Positions 1 to 9,356 are shown, numbered from the stretch's first letter. The stretch is 64,000 nt of DNA from Labilibaculum antarcticum (GCF_002356295.1 NZ_AP018042.1:4310361-4374360); one strand, 5' to 3'. A program made the numbers and translations. Notes: generated from the sequence alone by a model not told the origin.

Positions 1-1804
1 TATTGAGAAAAGTCTAAATAGTAATGTTTTTGAGTTCATACATCCAGATGATGCAGAAAATTGTATGGTAATTCTGAGGGATTTAATTGAAAGCAAAAGG
101 AATTTTGTATTTATTGAACTTAGGCTAGTAACTATAAGTGGAAGTTATAAGTGGTGCGAAGCAACAATTCGAGTAACAAGAGATTCTGATGGGAAAAGAA
201 ATGGTTTTACCGGAACATTAAAAGATATTACGTCAAGGAAAAGACTCGAGGAAGAGAAGAAAAAAACAGAAGAAAAATTCAAATTGATATTTGAAAAATC
301 TTCTGTTGCATACTTAATCATAAAAGAATCCCGATTTATAGAATGCAATCAGGCTTGTTTGGATTTATATGGTGTAAGAAAAAGGGAAGATTTTATTGGC
401 AAATATGTAAAAGATTTTTCTCCTGAATACCAACCCGATGGAGAATTGTCTTTCGACAAAGCAAAAGAGCGCATTGAAGAATGTAAGATCAAAGGCTATT
501 CAAAGTTCGATTGGATGCATGTAAGAGAGAATGGAACAGAATTCCCTGTTGAGGTTGCTTTAAATACAGTGCCTTTAATGGATGGAAATGTTTTGTTTGT
601 AGTGTTAAACGACTTATCAGAAAGAAAAAGGGTAGAGCAAGAATTAATCATTGCAAAAGAAAAAGCAGAGGAAGCAACTTCGGTTAAAGCACAGTTTTTA
701 TCGACAATGTCACACGAAATTCGAACTCCGATGAATGCTGTTATTGGAGTCACTCATTTGTTGTCAGAGGATAATCCAAGAGAAGATCAAATTCAGAATA
801 TCAATATATTGAAATTGTCAGCAGATAATTTAATGACTTTAATCAATGATGTTTTAGACTTTAGTAAGATTGAAGCTGGTCGGGTTAATCTTGAATCGAT
901 CGATTTTAATTTTAGAAATTTAGTAAAGAATATCGTTTCTGGTTTTGAGATTAAATCAAGAGAAAAGGGACTGGATTTTATCGTAGACATTGATCCTAAA
1001 ATACCGTCCTATTTAATTGGAGATCCAAATCGTATATCGCAAATTATTAATAACTTATGCGGCAACGCAGTTAAGTTTACAGATTCAGGAAATGTTCAGG
1101 TTTTGGTGAGTTATCAAGAGAAATGTGATGATAAGGTTAAATTGAAATTTGAAATAAAAGATACAGGGGTCGGAATTCCTGAGGATAAGCAAGATCAAAT
1201 TTTTCAGTCTTTTTCTCAGGCTGATTCAAATACTACCAGACTATACGGAGGAACAGGTTTGGGTCTAACCATCTCAAAAAAGTTAATTGAGATTATGGGG
1301 GGCTTTATTAATGTGATAAGTGATCTTGAATTTGGAACTACTTTCTGTTTTGAGCTGAGTTTGATGATTAGCCATAAGTCAAAGCCAAAATTAGATTTAT
1401 CCATTGATACTTACCGAAATACAGCTAAAATTAAGGGCTTGCATATTTTGTTAGTTGAAGATAATGAGATGAATATTTTAATTCTGAAGCAGTTTTTGAA
1501 AAAGTGGGGAATTACTTACGAAATTGCCATGAATGGTCAGGTAGCTTTAGGAAAAGTTCAGTCTGGTAATTTTGATATGGTGCTAATGGATTTGCAGATG
1601 CCAATATTGGATGGTTATCAAGCGACACAAAGTATTAGAAGTCTTGCTGACGATAAGTTTAGAGAGATCCCGATATTAGCCATTACTGCCTCGGCATTTA
1701 ATGATATTCGTAAAAGAGTTTTGGAAGCAGGTATGAATGATTATATCACCAAACCGATAAATCCAGAAGAGCTGTTCCGTAAAATTGAAAAACACATGAA
1801 CTAA
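1..1804 (+). CDS. Hybrid PAS sensor histidine kinase/response regulator (5' partial)
   Basis: The reading frame is open from base 2 and reads EFIHPDDAENC before the first ATG at 65, a typical PAS segment, so the gene starts outside the window. Numbering from ATG 65, the order is: end of a first PAS/PAC (to about residue 60), a second PAS (about 70-190), a HisKA dimerisation domain with phospho-acceptor His217 in SHEIRTPMN, an HATPase domain with an N box (NNLCGNAVKF), DTGVGI and GGTGLGLTI, and a C-terminal receiver with phospho-acceptor Asp509 (MDLQMP) and the TKPI lysine. It is a cytoplasmic-sensing hybrid kinase that phosphorylates its own receiver. The signal is unknown. It converges directly on truA. 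Confidence 0.93.
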   Translation, partial: IEKSLNSNVFEFIHPDDAENCMVILRDLIESKRNFVFIELRLVTISGSYKWCEATIRVTRDSDGKRNGFTGTLKDITSRKRLEEEKKKTEEKFKLIFEKSSVAYLIIKESRFIECNQACLDLYGVRKREDFIGKYVKDFSPEYQPDGELSFDKAKERIEECKIKGYSKFDWMHVRENGTEFPVEVALNTVPLMDGNVLFVVLNDLSERKRVEQELIIAKEKAEEATSVKAQFLSTMSHEIRTPMNAVIGVTHLLSEDNPREDQIQNINILKLSADNLMTLINDVLDFSKIEAGRVNLESIDFNFRNLVKNIVSGFEIKSREKGLDFIVDIDPKIPSYLIGDPNRISQIINNLCGNAVKFTDSGNVQVLVSYQEKCDDKVKLKFEIKDTGVGIPEDKQDQIFQSFSQADSNTTRLYGGTGLGLTISKKLIEIMGGFINVISDLEFGTTFCFELSLMISHKSKPKLDLSIDTYRNTAKIKGLHILLVEDNEMNILILKQFLKKWGITYEIAMNGQVALGKVQSGNFDMVLMDLQMPILDGYQATQSIRSLADDKFREIPILAITASAFNDIRKRVLEAGMNDYITKPINPEELFRKIEKHMN

Positions 1805-2611
1805 TTAGACGTTTTCAATTTCTATCCATTGATTCATTTTTAACAGAGGACAAAAATCGTCGATTGGAGTCGTATTTATGAAAGGATATTTTACCTGAGA
1901 TAAATACAAGCCTTGTGGATAGGCTAAATTTAAAAATTGAGAAGGAATTTTATTTTGAATCATCTCCTCAAATTGGTCAATACTTTTTTTCCCTGTTCCA
2001 ACTTCAATTAGTTCGTGCACAAGAATTCGAATCATTCCCCTTAAAAATCGATTGGCAGTTATCTGCAGTCGAAAATTAGCTTTTGCAGCATCCGTAAAGA
2101 ATTGTATCGAGTAGATAGTACATAGAGTGTGGTTATGACTGTCTGGTGATTTACAAATGGATCTGAAATCGGTATATTTTAATAGTAGGGATGCTGCCTG
2201 CGCCATTTTTGTTACATCTGGTTTTATAGAGTACAGCGAGCTTATTTTATTTAAAAAAGGATTCTTTTTTGTGTGTATGAAATAATTGTATGTTCTTTCT
2301 TTTGCACTTGTCTGTGCGTGATGGCTGGGGTCAACTTCAAAAACATCGTAAACAGAAATGTCATATGGAAGAATCTTATTCAAAGGAAATAGTAAGTTAT
2401 CGGTCCATACTTTATCGGTATTGATGTGAAAAAAGTACTGAGAGGAGTGCACGCCTGCATCCGTTCTGCCACAGCCAATACAAATCACTTTTTCCTTTAA
2501 TAATTTAGATAAATTGTCTTCCAGAACTTCCTGTACACTGATAACATTATTTTGGCGTTGCCAACCTCTGTATTCGGTTCCTTTGTACCCGATATGAAAA
2601 AAGTACCTCAC
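1805..2611 (-). CDS. truA: tRNA pseudouridine(38-40) synthase TruA
   Basis: The 268-residue protein matches the TruA family in length and in its N-terminal GYKGTEYRGWQRQ and the catalytic loop GCGRTDAGVH, with nucleophile Asp51. It isomerises uridines 38-40 in the anticodon arm of tRNAs. The stop codon abuts that of the convergent kinase gene, leaving no space for a terminator. The start at 2611 gives the canonical N-terminus RYFFHIGYKGT. Confidence 0.95.
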   Translation of the reverse strand: MRYFFHIGYKGTEYRGWQRQNNVISVQEVLEDNLSKLLKEKVICIGCGRTDAGVHSSQYFFHINTDKVWTDNLLFPLNKILPYDISVYDVFEVDPSHHAQTSAKERTYNYFIHTKKNPFLNKISSLYSIKPDVTKMAQAASLLLKYTDFRSICKSPDSHNHTLCTIYSIQFFTDAAKANFRLQITANRFLRGMIRILVHELIEVGTGKKSIDQFEEMIQNKIPSQFLNLAYPQGLYLSQVKYPFINTTPIDDFCPLLKMNQWIEIENV

Positions 2612-2822
2612 TTTTATTTGTTTTTATTTTGCGGTTTCTCTGTTTCGCAAAGGTATCAATTCATTGTATCAATTATACAAAGCATCAGTAATTCTGTTAA
2701 CACCTTTCTAAATTAACAGCTATTTGCTAATAAATGTTACGAATAACTTATATTAGAGCTCATTTTTGGAGAAACGATAACAAGATTAGGTTATTTTGAG
2801 CATAAATTAAAACAACAAACCA

Positions 2823-4436
2823 ATGAAGAAATTATTGATTGCCATTTTGGCGATTTTAACATTTAGTGTACATCAATCTAATGCCCAATCGGTATTCGAT
2901 CAGGTGAACGATCCTTATTTCGGTGAAAGTTGTACCAGTATTATGGTAGGGAAAAAAGCGTCTACAGATGGATCTGTGATAACCAGTCATACTTGTGATG
3001 GCAGATACAGAACCTGGCTGGATATTGAAAAAGGGCAAAAATTTGAGAAGGATACTACTCTTGAAATTTACAAAGGCAGTTTGAAGACGGAAACGGCTTG
3101 GGACAGACGAAACATGAAAGTGGTTGGAGCAATACCTCAGGCAAAGGAAACATACGCCTACCTAAACACAGCTTATCCTTGTTTAAACGAAAAACAACTG
3201 GCGATTGGCGAATCAACCATTGTTGGGCCTAAAGAATTGGTGAACGATGAGGGAATGTTTTTAATTGAAGAATTGGAGCGTGTTGCTTTACAGCGTTGCA
3301 CAACTGCTCGCGGTGCGATTGAATTAATTGGAAAGCTAATTAAGGAATATGGTTATGGCGATTGGGGAGAGTGCATTACAATTGCTGATAAAAAAGAAGT
3401 GTGGCAATTGGAAATTTTTGGTGAAGGACCCGATAAAATAGGAGGCGTTTGGGCGGCTCAACGTATTCCTGACGATCACATTGGAGTATCGGCAAATATC
3501 TCAAGAATTGGAGTGATTGAAAAAAATAACAAAGATTATTTTATGTATTCGGAGAATGTATTCTCTGTAGCGAAAGAGCTGGAACGTTGGGATGGCAATG
3601 AGGAATTTAAATTCTGGAAAGCTTATGGCAAAGTTGAAAAACCATTTAAAATTCGCGAGTTTTTTATCATGAATGCCTTGGCGCCATCTTTAAAATTAGA
3701 TTTTGAGGCTGATGAGTTGCCATTCTCTGTAAAGCCGGATCAAAAAGTTTCTGTACGCGATGTGATTGCTTTGTATCGTGAAACTTATGAAGGTACAAAG
3801 TATGATATGACTCAAAATTTGAACGTAGTCAGGAAAAAATACAATAAGGAGAAAGAGGAGATTGGTGTTGATACCATCAAGGCCTTAAATGCAAATCCTT
3901 GGCCAAATGGTGACAATCGAAAGTTATATAATTACCTGAAAGACGAATCGGTTGAATATCAAAGAACTGTTGCCGTATCGTGGTGTTCGTATTCTCATAT
4001 TATTCAGTTGAGAGATTGGTTGCCTGATGAAATTGGTGGCAGAGCTTGGTTTTCTTTCGACAATCCAGGTCAGAGTCCTCGTATTCCCATTTACTGCGGA
4101 ACGACCGAATTACCAGAGAGTTTTCAGTATTGCGGACAGCAACGTTACCGTGAAGATGCTGCTATTTGGCAGTATCGCAAAGCGAACAAATTGGCAACAT
4201 TGCAATGGCAATCAACCCGCGAAGGAATGATGGAAGAAGTGGCTTACTTTGAGGAGAAAGGTTTTACGGAATTGCCTAAGCTCGAAGTTCAAATTCAGAA
4301 GTTATTGAAAGAGGGTAAAACAAAAGAGGCAAAAGTATTACTGAACAAATATACCCGAGATTTTACTGGCGCAACCATGTTGCGTTGGAAAGAATTGGAG
4401 AATGAGTATTGGGGAAAATTCGGATTGGGATTCTAA
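2823..4436 (+). CDS. C69 family (PepD-like) dipeptidase, secreted
   Basis: The 537-residue protein has a signal peptide (residues 1-22, ending NAQ) followed by the C69/U34 signature GESCTSIMVGKKAS, in which Cys37 is the expected nucleophile exposed by autoprocessing of the N-terminal Ntn-hydrolase core. The family hydrolyses dipeptides; the signal peptide places this one in the periplasm or outside. The length is typical of the secreted Bacteroidota forms. The gene stands alone and is followed by a strong terminator at 4463. Confidence 0.93.
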   Translation: MKKLLIAILAILTFSVHQSNAQSVFDQVNDPYFGESCTSIMVGKKASTDGSVITSHTCDGRYRTWLDIEKGQKFEKDTTLEIYKGSLKTETAWDRRNMKVVGAIPQAKETYAYLNTAYPCLNEKQLAIGESTIVGPKELVNDEGMFLIEELERVALQRCTTARGAIELIGKLIKEYGYGDWGECITIADKKEVWQLEIFGEGPDKIGGVWAAQRIPDDHIGVSANISRIGVIEKNNKDYFMYSENVFSVAKELERWDGNEEFKFWKAYGKVEKPFKIREFFIMNALAPSLKLDFEADELPFSVKPDQKVSVRDVIALYRETYEGTKYDMTQNLNVVRKKYNKEKEEIGVDTIKALNANPWPNGDNRKLYNYLKDESVEYQRTVAVSWCSYSHIIQLRDWLPDEIGGRAWFSFDNPGQSPRIPIYCGTTELPESFQYCGQQRYREDAAIWQYRKANKLATLQWQSTREGMMEEVAYFEEKGFTELPKLEVQIQKLLKEGKTKEAKVLLNKYTRDFTGATMLRWKELENEYWGKFGLGF

Positions 4437-4462
4437 AAAAGTCTGATTTTATTCAAACATAT

Positions 4463-4499
4463 AAAAACCGGTTGAGCATCTGCTTCAACCGGTTTTTTT
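4463..4499 (+). terminator. Rho-independent terminator after the dipeptidase gene
   Basis: A stem AAAAACCGGTTGA / TTCAACCGGTTTTT with an 8-base loop and a T run follows the stop codon at 4436 by 26 bases. Confidence 0.9.
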
Positions 4500-4662
4500 G
4501 TCGTGAAAAAAGTCAAAATTGGAATCCAAACCCATAATCCCGATACCAAGAACCAATTTCAACGCTTAAAATATAGAAATAGCATATTCTGTTGGAAGAG
4601 GGGAGAGATATGCAGGAGAGATTGATTTTCATCGTTGAACTATTTATTTGGGTATAATATTG

Positions 4663-4696
4663 AAAGCGAATGCAACTAAGTTGTTGCATTCGCTTT
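4663..4696. terminator. Bidirectional terminator downstream of creD
   Basis: A 14-bp stem, AAAGCGAATGCAAC / GTTGCATTCGCTTT with a 6-base loop, is flanked by A and T runs. It lies just beyond the creD stop (4703, minus strand), so its most likely use is termination of creD. Confidence 0.85.
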
Positions 4697-4702
4697 TTCT
4701 GT

Positions 4703-6046
4703 TTATTCAGTCTTCATATTTATCTTGTACCAGTTAATATTTCTGGTGAAATACATCGTGATTCCCAATATCAGCGCTAAGCCAATACTGCCCATTAACA
4801 GAGCATAATCGGCCAATTGAAGCGTTACGAACAGGAAGCCATATATTCCCAATATTGTGGCGGTTAAAACTCCCGTGAATTTCTTCGATTTAAACACACT
4901 TTTAGCATAAATTAATATCATCAGAGATGTTATTCCTGCTGAAATTAAATAGGCAATGTTAAAATTGGAATGCTCCGATATGGATATCAGTAATATGTAG
5001 AAAAGGCAAAGAGCCAGACCTACCAAAGTGTACTGAAACGGGTGGATTTTCCGACCATTCAAGATCTCGACTAAGAAGAAAACCAAGAAAATTAAGGCAA
5101 TAGTCATAACCGCATATTTGGAGGAGCGCATGGACTTTTGATAATCGTCCAGAGGCATAATCAGATCAACTCCCAAGGCTGAATATTGCATTTCTTCGCG
5201 CATGTTTTTATCGACCCAGGTTTGAGGATAATTACGATTCAGTTGCAGAATTTTCCAATCGGCCGAAAACCCTTCATCAGTTACTTCTCTGTTGTCGGGA
5301 AGAAAATTGCCATTAAAACTGGGTGAAGACCAGGTGGAGGATAGGTTTACATTGGTGGTGCTGCCTATCGGTATAAAGGAAAGGTTTTGACTGCCTTGCA
5401 AATTCAGGTTGAATGAGAAATCAATATTTGTATTTATTTGTTCGCTCAAATCAGGCAAATCGATGCTAATGCCGGAGGTAATCATTTCACTTAGTTTAGA
5501 TCCGGGTTGTACATCCAGCTTTTGTTTTCCCCAGTTCAGGGTAATTTGATCTTCTATTCCTCTAAGATCCGATATTCCAACAGTTAGGAAAGCTTCGTTG
5601 TATTTAATTTCTTTTAAATGATCCTCATCAATTTTAACTTTTAGATTGTATTGCCCCGAAAGTTGCATTGCGCTTCGGTACACGACAACTTCATAAATTC
5701 CCCTTTTTAATTTCTCGGGTTCTATTTTACCTGTTACTGTTAGTTGTTCGGGTAGCAGGTACAGGTATTTTGTTTTCGTGATGATCTTGCCATCTTCCAC
5801 TTCATATTCATAGAGTAATGGTATTGTAAGAATCGGCCCGTTAATTTGCTGTTTTCCAGCCCATTTTTGACTGACTTCGTTTAATACTGATTGATTTAGC
5901 ATTTCTCTTTCGCTGATGATCGATTTAATCATGCTTGCTGGGATCAACAACAATAGCATTAAAATGGTGATAGTACCTAATTTAAGTCCAACCGAATTTT
6001 TAATCCAGCTGTTTACTTTGTCAAATGGTGATTGGGTATCGTTCAT
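4703..6046 (-). CDS. creD: CreD-family inner membrane protein
   Basis: The 447-residue protein has one N-terminal membrane segment (about 20-43, with KLGTITILMLLLLIPASMI), a large periplasmic region, and a cluster of about five membrane segments from 310 to 440. This is the layout of the CreD cell-envelope integrity family, including the early ISEREMLNQSVLNEVSQKWAGKQ stretch. The biochemical role of the family is not settled. In Bacteroidota creD often sits, as here, beside a small winged-helix regulator. A 19-bp perfect palindrome lies 20 bp upstream of the start codon and is a likely operator. Confidence 0.92.
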   Translation of the reverse strand: MNDTQSPFDKVNSWIKNSVGLKLGTITILMLLLLIPASMIKSIISEREMLNQSVLNEVSQKWAGKQQINGPILTIPLLYEYEVEDGKIITKTKYLYLLPEQLTVTGKIEPEKLKRGIYEVVVYRSAMQLSGQYNLKVKIDEDHLKEIKYNEAFLTVGISDLRGIEDQITLNWGKQKLDVQPGSKLSEMITSGISIDLPDLSEQINTNIDFSFNLNLQGSQNLSFIPIGSTTNVNLSSTWSSPSFNGNFLPDNREVTDEGFSADWKILQLNRNYPQTWVDKNMREEMQYSALGVDLIMPLDDYQKSMRSSKYAVMTIALIFLVFFLVEILNGRKIHPFQYTLVGLALCLFYILLISISEHSNFNIAYLISAGITSLMILIYAKSVFKSKKFTGVLTATILGIYGFLFVTLQLADYALLMGSIGLALILGITMYFTRNINWYKINMKTE

Positions 6047-6065
6047 TTTTATTTTGTTTTAAAAG

Positions 6066-6084
6066 TACTTTGAAATTCAAAGTA
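6066..6084. promoter_or_regulatory. Palindromic operator upstream of creD
   Basis: TACTTTGAAATTCAAAGTA is a perfect 19-bp palindrome. It lies between creD and the regulator gene and recurs with one mismatch at 7011. Binding by the winged-helix protein encoded at 6100-6390 is inferred from position. Confidence 0.75.
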
Positions 6085-6099
6085 GAAGATGAAAAAAAA

Positions 6100-6390
6100 T
6101 TATTTAAGCAATTGCTCTATGGCCTTTATGTGTTTGATAAAGGCCAATTTGCCTTCATCCGAAGCAGAATATTTAGTGTTGGGTTTTCGATCGAGGAACT
6201 CTTTTTGCACACGAATGTACTCGCTTTTTTCAAGCGACTTTAAATGGCTCGCCAAGTTACCGTCGGTAACGCCCAATAGGTTTTTAAGGGCGTTAAAATC
6301 GAGGTAGTCGTTAACCACCAAAGCCGACATGATTCCTAGTCGAATTCGGTTTTCAAAAGCTTTATTTAAATCTTTAAGTAGTTCCTTCAC
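6100..6390 (-). CDS. Small winged-helix transcriptional regulator (HTH_34/ArsR-like)
   Basis: The GTG start at 6390 overlaps the TGA of the upstream membrane-protein gene by four bases (GTGA), giving a 96-residue protein. Longer starts would run inside the upstream gene and add a sequence that does not resemble a DNA-binding domain. The protein is almost entirely one winged helix: NRIRLGIMSALVVNDYLDF, then the recognition region GVTDGNLASHLKSLEKS and the wing up to KYSASDEGKL. It probably represses itself and creD through the palindromes at 6066 and 7011. The coupling suggests it is made together with the membrane protein. Confidence 0.85.
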   Translation of the reverse strand: MKELLKDLNKAFENRIRLGIMSALVVNDYLDFNALKNLLGVTDGNLASHLKSLEKSEYIRVQKEFLDRKPNTKYSASDEGKLAFIKHIKAIEQLLK

Positions 6391-7004
6391 GACTTGTATT
6401 TTATCTCCATTATTATTCCATAAATGATATGAAGGAGACCGAATCCGATGCACCAGAAAATCAAACCATATCCTACGAAATAAGTTGCGGTCAAACCTAG
6501 TAAAATTTCAAGTATTCCCAAACTACGGATTTCGCTTATTGTGTATTTACTGGCATTTACCAATGCCAAACCGTAAAATAGTAAGGTTAGTGGTGCAATT
6601 AATCCGATGTATCCTTTTAATAAAAGGAGAAGGCAAAATACGCCACCACTTAGTAATGGTATTAATAAATTAATTAGAAGTGTTTTGCTTTGAGAATCCC
6701 ACACTTTTTGTTTTAATTTTTTTGTCTTCAATCTGGTGAAAAATAGTCCAAAACTTACTGCGAGCAATAGGGTTACAAAAGCAATAGTCAGCAATTGGAT
6801 TAGCTGACCAATATCTAAAAGTGTACGATCAAAATCCTGATACCCAGTTTGGGAATAAATTGTTATCCAGGCGAAATAAGCACCTATCAATGCAACTATA
6901 CCTGCTGAGATACCAGATAAACCACTCAAAGAGATGAATTTAGATGATTTATTCATCATCTCTTTAATGTCTTTTAAGTCTTCGATGTATTTTTGCTGAT
7001 TCAT
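6387..7004 (-). CDS. Multi-pass membrane protein, partner of the winged-helix regulator
   Basis: The protein has about six hydrophobic helices after a short soluble start (MNQQKYIEDLKDIKEMMNKSS). The ATG at 7004 is preferred over one at 7025 because the latter lies inside the operator palindrome 7011-7029. The gene is translationally coupled to the regulator by a four-base overlap. Membrane proteins next to HTH_34 regulators are common in Bacteroidota, but no function is established; it may sense something for the regulator or be one of its targets. Confidence 0.8.
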   Translation of the reverse strand: MNQQKYIEDLKDIKEMMNKSSKFISLSGLSGISAGIVALIGAYFAWITIYSQTGYQDFDRTLLDIGQLIQLLTIAFVTLLLAVSFGLFFTRLKTKKLKQKVWDSQSKTLLINLLIPLLSGGVFCLLLLLKGYIGLIAPLTLLFYGLALVNASKYTISEIRSLGILEILLGLTATYFVGYGLIFWCIGFGLLHIIYGIIMEIKYKS

Positions 7005-7010
7005 GGAAAG

Positions 7011-7029
7011 TACTTTGTAATTCAAAGTA
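7011..7029. promoter_or_regulatory. Second palindromic operator copy
   Basis: TACTTTGTAATTCAAAGTA matches the creD operator at 6066 in 18 of 19 positions and lies 6 bp upstream of the ATG at 7004. The pair implies one regulator controls both transcription units. Confidence 0.75.
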
Positions 7030-7080
7030 AATATAATGGAAATATTCGAATAAACTTAATAAATGAAAAAAAATCAGAAA

Positions 7081-7095
7081 GTTTTGTCACAAAAC
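7081..7095. promoter_or_regulatory. Palindrome upstream of the ECF sigma gene
   Basis: GTTTTGTCACAAAAC is a perfect inverted repeat around one C, 31 bp upstream of the sigma-factor start. Part of it (TTTTGTCAC) resembles TTTTGTGAC found at 8042 before the next gene, so both may belong to promoters read by this sigma factor. This is inference. Confidence 0.4.
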
Positions 7096-7126
7096 AGTAT
7101 TTTAATAGACTAACTATAAAATTAGT

Positions 7127-7615
7127 TTGTTGGATACATTTCAGAACATATACAAAGAGAATTATCAAACTGTTTATCGGGTAGCTCAAAAATTAATACG
7201 AGACGAAGATACAGTTGCCGACATTATTCAGGAGGTATTTATTTATCTGCATGAAAAAATGGAGGAAGGAAAGGTAATTCAATATCCTAAAAGCTGGTTG
7301 TATCGGGCGACTTACAATAAAAGTATCGATTATTTAAAGAATAAAAATAGATTTCAGACGATTGACACTTTTGAAGATTGTTTAGAAGACGAGAACGTTT
7401 TGGATGAGAGTGATTTGCACAAAGAAATTCAATGTGCTTTATCAAAATTAAAGGCTGAAGAGAAATTTTTGGTGATTTTATATAGTGAGGGCTTATCTTA
7501 TAAAGAGTTGGCCGAAGTAACTGGAATTAAATTTTCATCAATAGGTAAAACACTCTCTCGGGCATTACAAAAAGTTCAATTGGAATTAAAAAACAAGCAT
7601 TATGAATTGTATTAA
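7127..7615 (+). CDS. ECF-type RNA polymerase sigma factor
   Basis: The 162-residue protein has sigma region 2 (YRVAQKLIRDEDTVADIIQ, then EVFIYLHEK) and region 4 (LSYKELAEVTGIKFSSIGK, then TLSRALQKVQ), which direct core polymerase to alternative promoters. The start is a TTG at 7127; no ATG is available near it, so a TTG at 7130 is equally possible. The 3' end overlaps the anti-sigma gene by 14 bases, the standard ECF arrangement. Confidence 0.9.
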   Translation: MLDTFQNIYKENYQTVYRVAQKLIRDEDTVADIIQEVFIYLHEKMEEGKVIQYPKSWLYRATYNKSIDYLKNKNRFQTIDTFEDCLEDENVLDESDLHKEIQCALSKLKAEEKFLVILYSEGLSYKELAEVTGIKFSSIGKTLSRALQKVQLELKNKHYELY

Positions 7616-8036
7616 TGATGAATTCATTCAGAGATATATAGATGGAGAGCTTGATGTTGCAGAAAATTTAATCTTGCAAGATCATATCGAAAGCTGTGTG
7701 GCGTGTGAAGCGAAACTGATTCGTCAAGTGAAAATTGTAGCAGGGATTAAAGAGGCAATTGGGAATTTTGTTGATGAAAATATTGAGATTCCAGAATTTA
7801 AATTTACTCCTAAAAGAGGGTATAAAAAGAGTATTGTCAGAAAGATGTTTTACGATTTATCTGCAGCATCGGCAATTTTAATTTTTGTTGGAATTCAGAT
7901 GTTTCAGGAGAAAGATGTACAGACAGAGTTGATGATCAGGTACCAATTTGAATCTGAATACGATGCAAATTTACCGATTACAGAACAAGAGATGAGTTTT
8001 GATTTTTTTGATGAAAATGGAAAGATAATTGAGTAA
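7602..8036 (+). CDS. Anti-sigma factor with zinc-finger (ZAS-like) domain
   Basis: The 144-residue protein begins with the ZAS pattern HIESCVAC (His-x3-Cys-x2-Cys), which in this family clamps the cognate ECF sigma factor. A membrane segment follows near residues 88-104 (ASAILIFVGIQMF), leaving a short periplasmic tail. It overlaps the sigma gene and so is coupled to it. The signal that releases the sigma factor is unknown. Confidence 0.88.
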   Translation: MNCINDEFIQRYIDGELDVAENLILQDHIESCVACEAKLIRQVKIVAGIKEAIGNFVDENIEIPEFKFTPKRGYKKSIVRKMFYDLSAASAILIFVGIQMFQEKDVQTELMIRYQFESEYDANLPITEQEMSFDFFDENGKIIE

Positions 8037-8047
8037 TAAATTTTGTG

Positions 8048-8059
8048 ACGTACCGGTAC
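8048..8059. promoter_or_regulatory. Palindrome between the anti-sigma and following gene
   Basis: CGTACCGGTACG is a perfect 12-bp palindrome set in a wider imperfect one (ATTTTG on the left, CAAAAT on the right). It lies 28 bp before the start codon at 8088 and may control the secreted protein gene or act in the ECF regulon. Confidence 0.4.
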
Positions 8060-8087
8060 GCAAAATGTCTAATTAAATAATCCTATT

Positions 8088-9356
8088 ATGAAGAAATTAG
8101 CAGTAATGATATTGCTTGCATTTATTGCATGCTCTGTATCGGCTCAAAGTTTAGTCGATATTTATAAGAATGGAAATGTAAAATTGATTCCAGATAAGGA
8201 ATTTGCGAAAGGAAATGATTGGAACAAGGTTTTTGCATCGTACAAGGATAGTTTATACGGCAAAGCTGTTGGACTCAGGAAATCATTAAAGATAACGCCT
8301 GTCGGATCGATAGTTGTTAATAACGCATATCGAAATTTCTATACAAAGTTTTCAGCTGATGGTAAATTCGAGAAAGAATTTGGTATTACCGATAGCAATG
8401 GCAAGCGATTTAAGAAAAAGGAGGATATCGCTGGAATAATCAATAATAACTTTTTCTCGGGTCTTGATAATATGGGGAATATGATCTGTTTTGATATGGA
8501 AGGAAGGTATAGTAAAACCCTTAAGCTGGATTATATGACAAGACAGATGATACCGCTGCCAAATAATAAAATAGCGGTAGTGGGCTGGGTGATTTGGAAG
8601 GAGAAATTTAGAGATTTTGTTGCAATAGTTGATTATGAGACGAATGAAGAAAAAGTAATTTGGGAACATTTTACGGATCGTTGTGCAGGCACTCAGCATT
8701 GCAACATGTTTAATTATTCTTTTGAATATGGAAAGCAGGGAAGTTATGGGATTACAACTATGCCTTTTAGTAAATCAACTGGTGTTGAATCTCCTGTGAT
8801 TGCCAGTGTTGGTGCAAAATTAATTATTGCAATTCCCAAGACCGGAGAGATTTTACAGTTCGATTTAGATGGGAATCTGCAGTCGAAGGATAAAATAGAA
8901 TGGGCTTCCAACACTATTTCTGTAGAAGAACAAAAAGAAATACAAAAGAAGGCCATTGAAAAATTTAAAGCTTTAAAACCAAAGTTTGCCATTGGTGATT
9001 ATGCCGAAAAGAATACAAAAGGATTCGAGAAAGCTTTACTGGAAATGGAAACTGACCTTAAACAAATTACAAAGCCAATTCCTACTCCTGTTTTTTCAAC
9101 AGTGATTAAAGACTCAGATAACAATCTCTTGTTTTTTGAGTTTCCTAAAGAAAAAGGAGCCAATAAATTTAATGTGTGGATTTATAAGAGTAATGGCTCT
9201 TTTGTAGGCTCAAGTAGTTTTGAATGCGATGATTACAACTTACAGATAAATCCATCAAAAATGGTTTTTTACAAGGGGTATATTTATGCACTTCAAGAAC
9301 TGAAAGAGGCTTCAGATATTCCTCTTCGTTTGGTGAGGTTTAGGGTAACGAATTAA
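8088..9356 (+). CDS. Secreted protein, probably a 6-bladed beta-propeller; ECF-linked
   Basis: The 422-residue protein has a signal peptide (residues 1-19, MKKLAVMILLAFIACSVSA). The rest is beta-rich with repeated patterns such as NNAYRNFYTKFSADGKFEKE and LDNMGNMICFDMEGRYSKTL. These resemble blades of the 6-bladed-propeller lipoproteins common in Bacteroidota, but no catalytic motif is recognised. It follows the sigma/anti-sigma pair with a 51-bp gap holding a palindrome, so it may be a target of that sigma factor. A terminator at 9384 closes the unit. Confidence 0.7.
   Translation: MKKLAVMILLAFIACSVSAQSLVDIYKNGNVKLIPDKEFAKGNDWNKVFASYKDSLYGKAVGLRKSLKITPVGSIVVNNAYRNFYTKFSADGKFEKEFGITDSNGKRFKKKEDIAGIINNNFFSGLDNMGNMICFDMEGRYSKTLKLDYMTRQMIPLPNNKIAVVGWVIWKEKFRDFVAIVDYETNEEKVIWEHFTDRCAGTQHCNMFNYSFEYGKQGSYGITTMPFSKSTGVESPVIASVGAKLIIAIPKTGEILQFDLDGNLQSKDKIEWASNTISVEEQKEIQKKAIEKFKALKPKFAIGDYAEKNTKGFEKALLEMETDLKQITKPIPTPVFSTVIKDSDNNLLFFEFPKEKGANKFNVWIYKSNGSFVGSSSFECDDYNLQINPSKMVFYKGYIYALQELKEASDIPLRLVRFRVTN

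Noticed and set aside
6993-7184. 63-codon plus-strand frame before the sigma gene
   Set aside because: It covers the operator and promoter region and overlaps the real start of the sigma factor in another frame.
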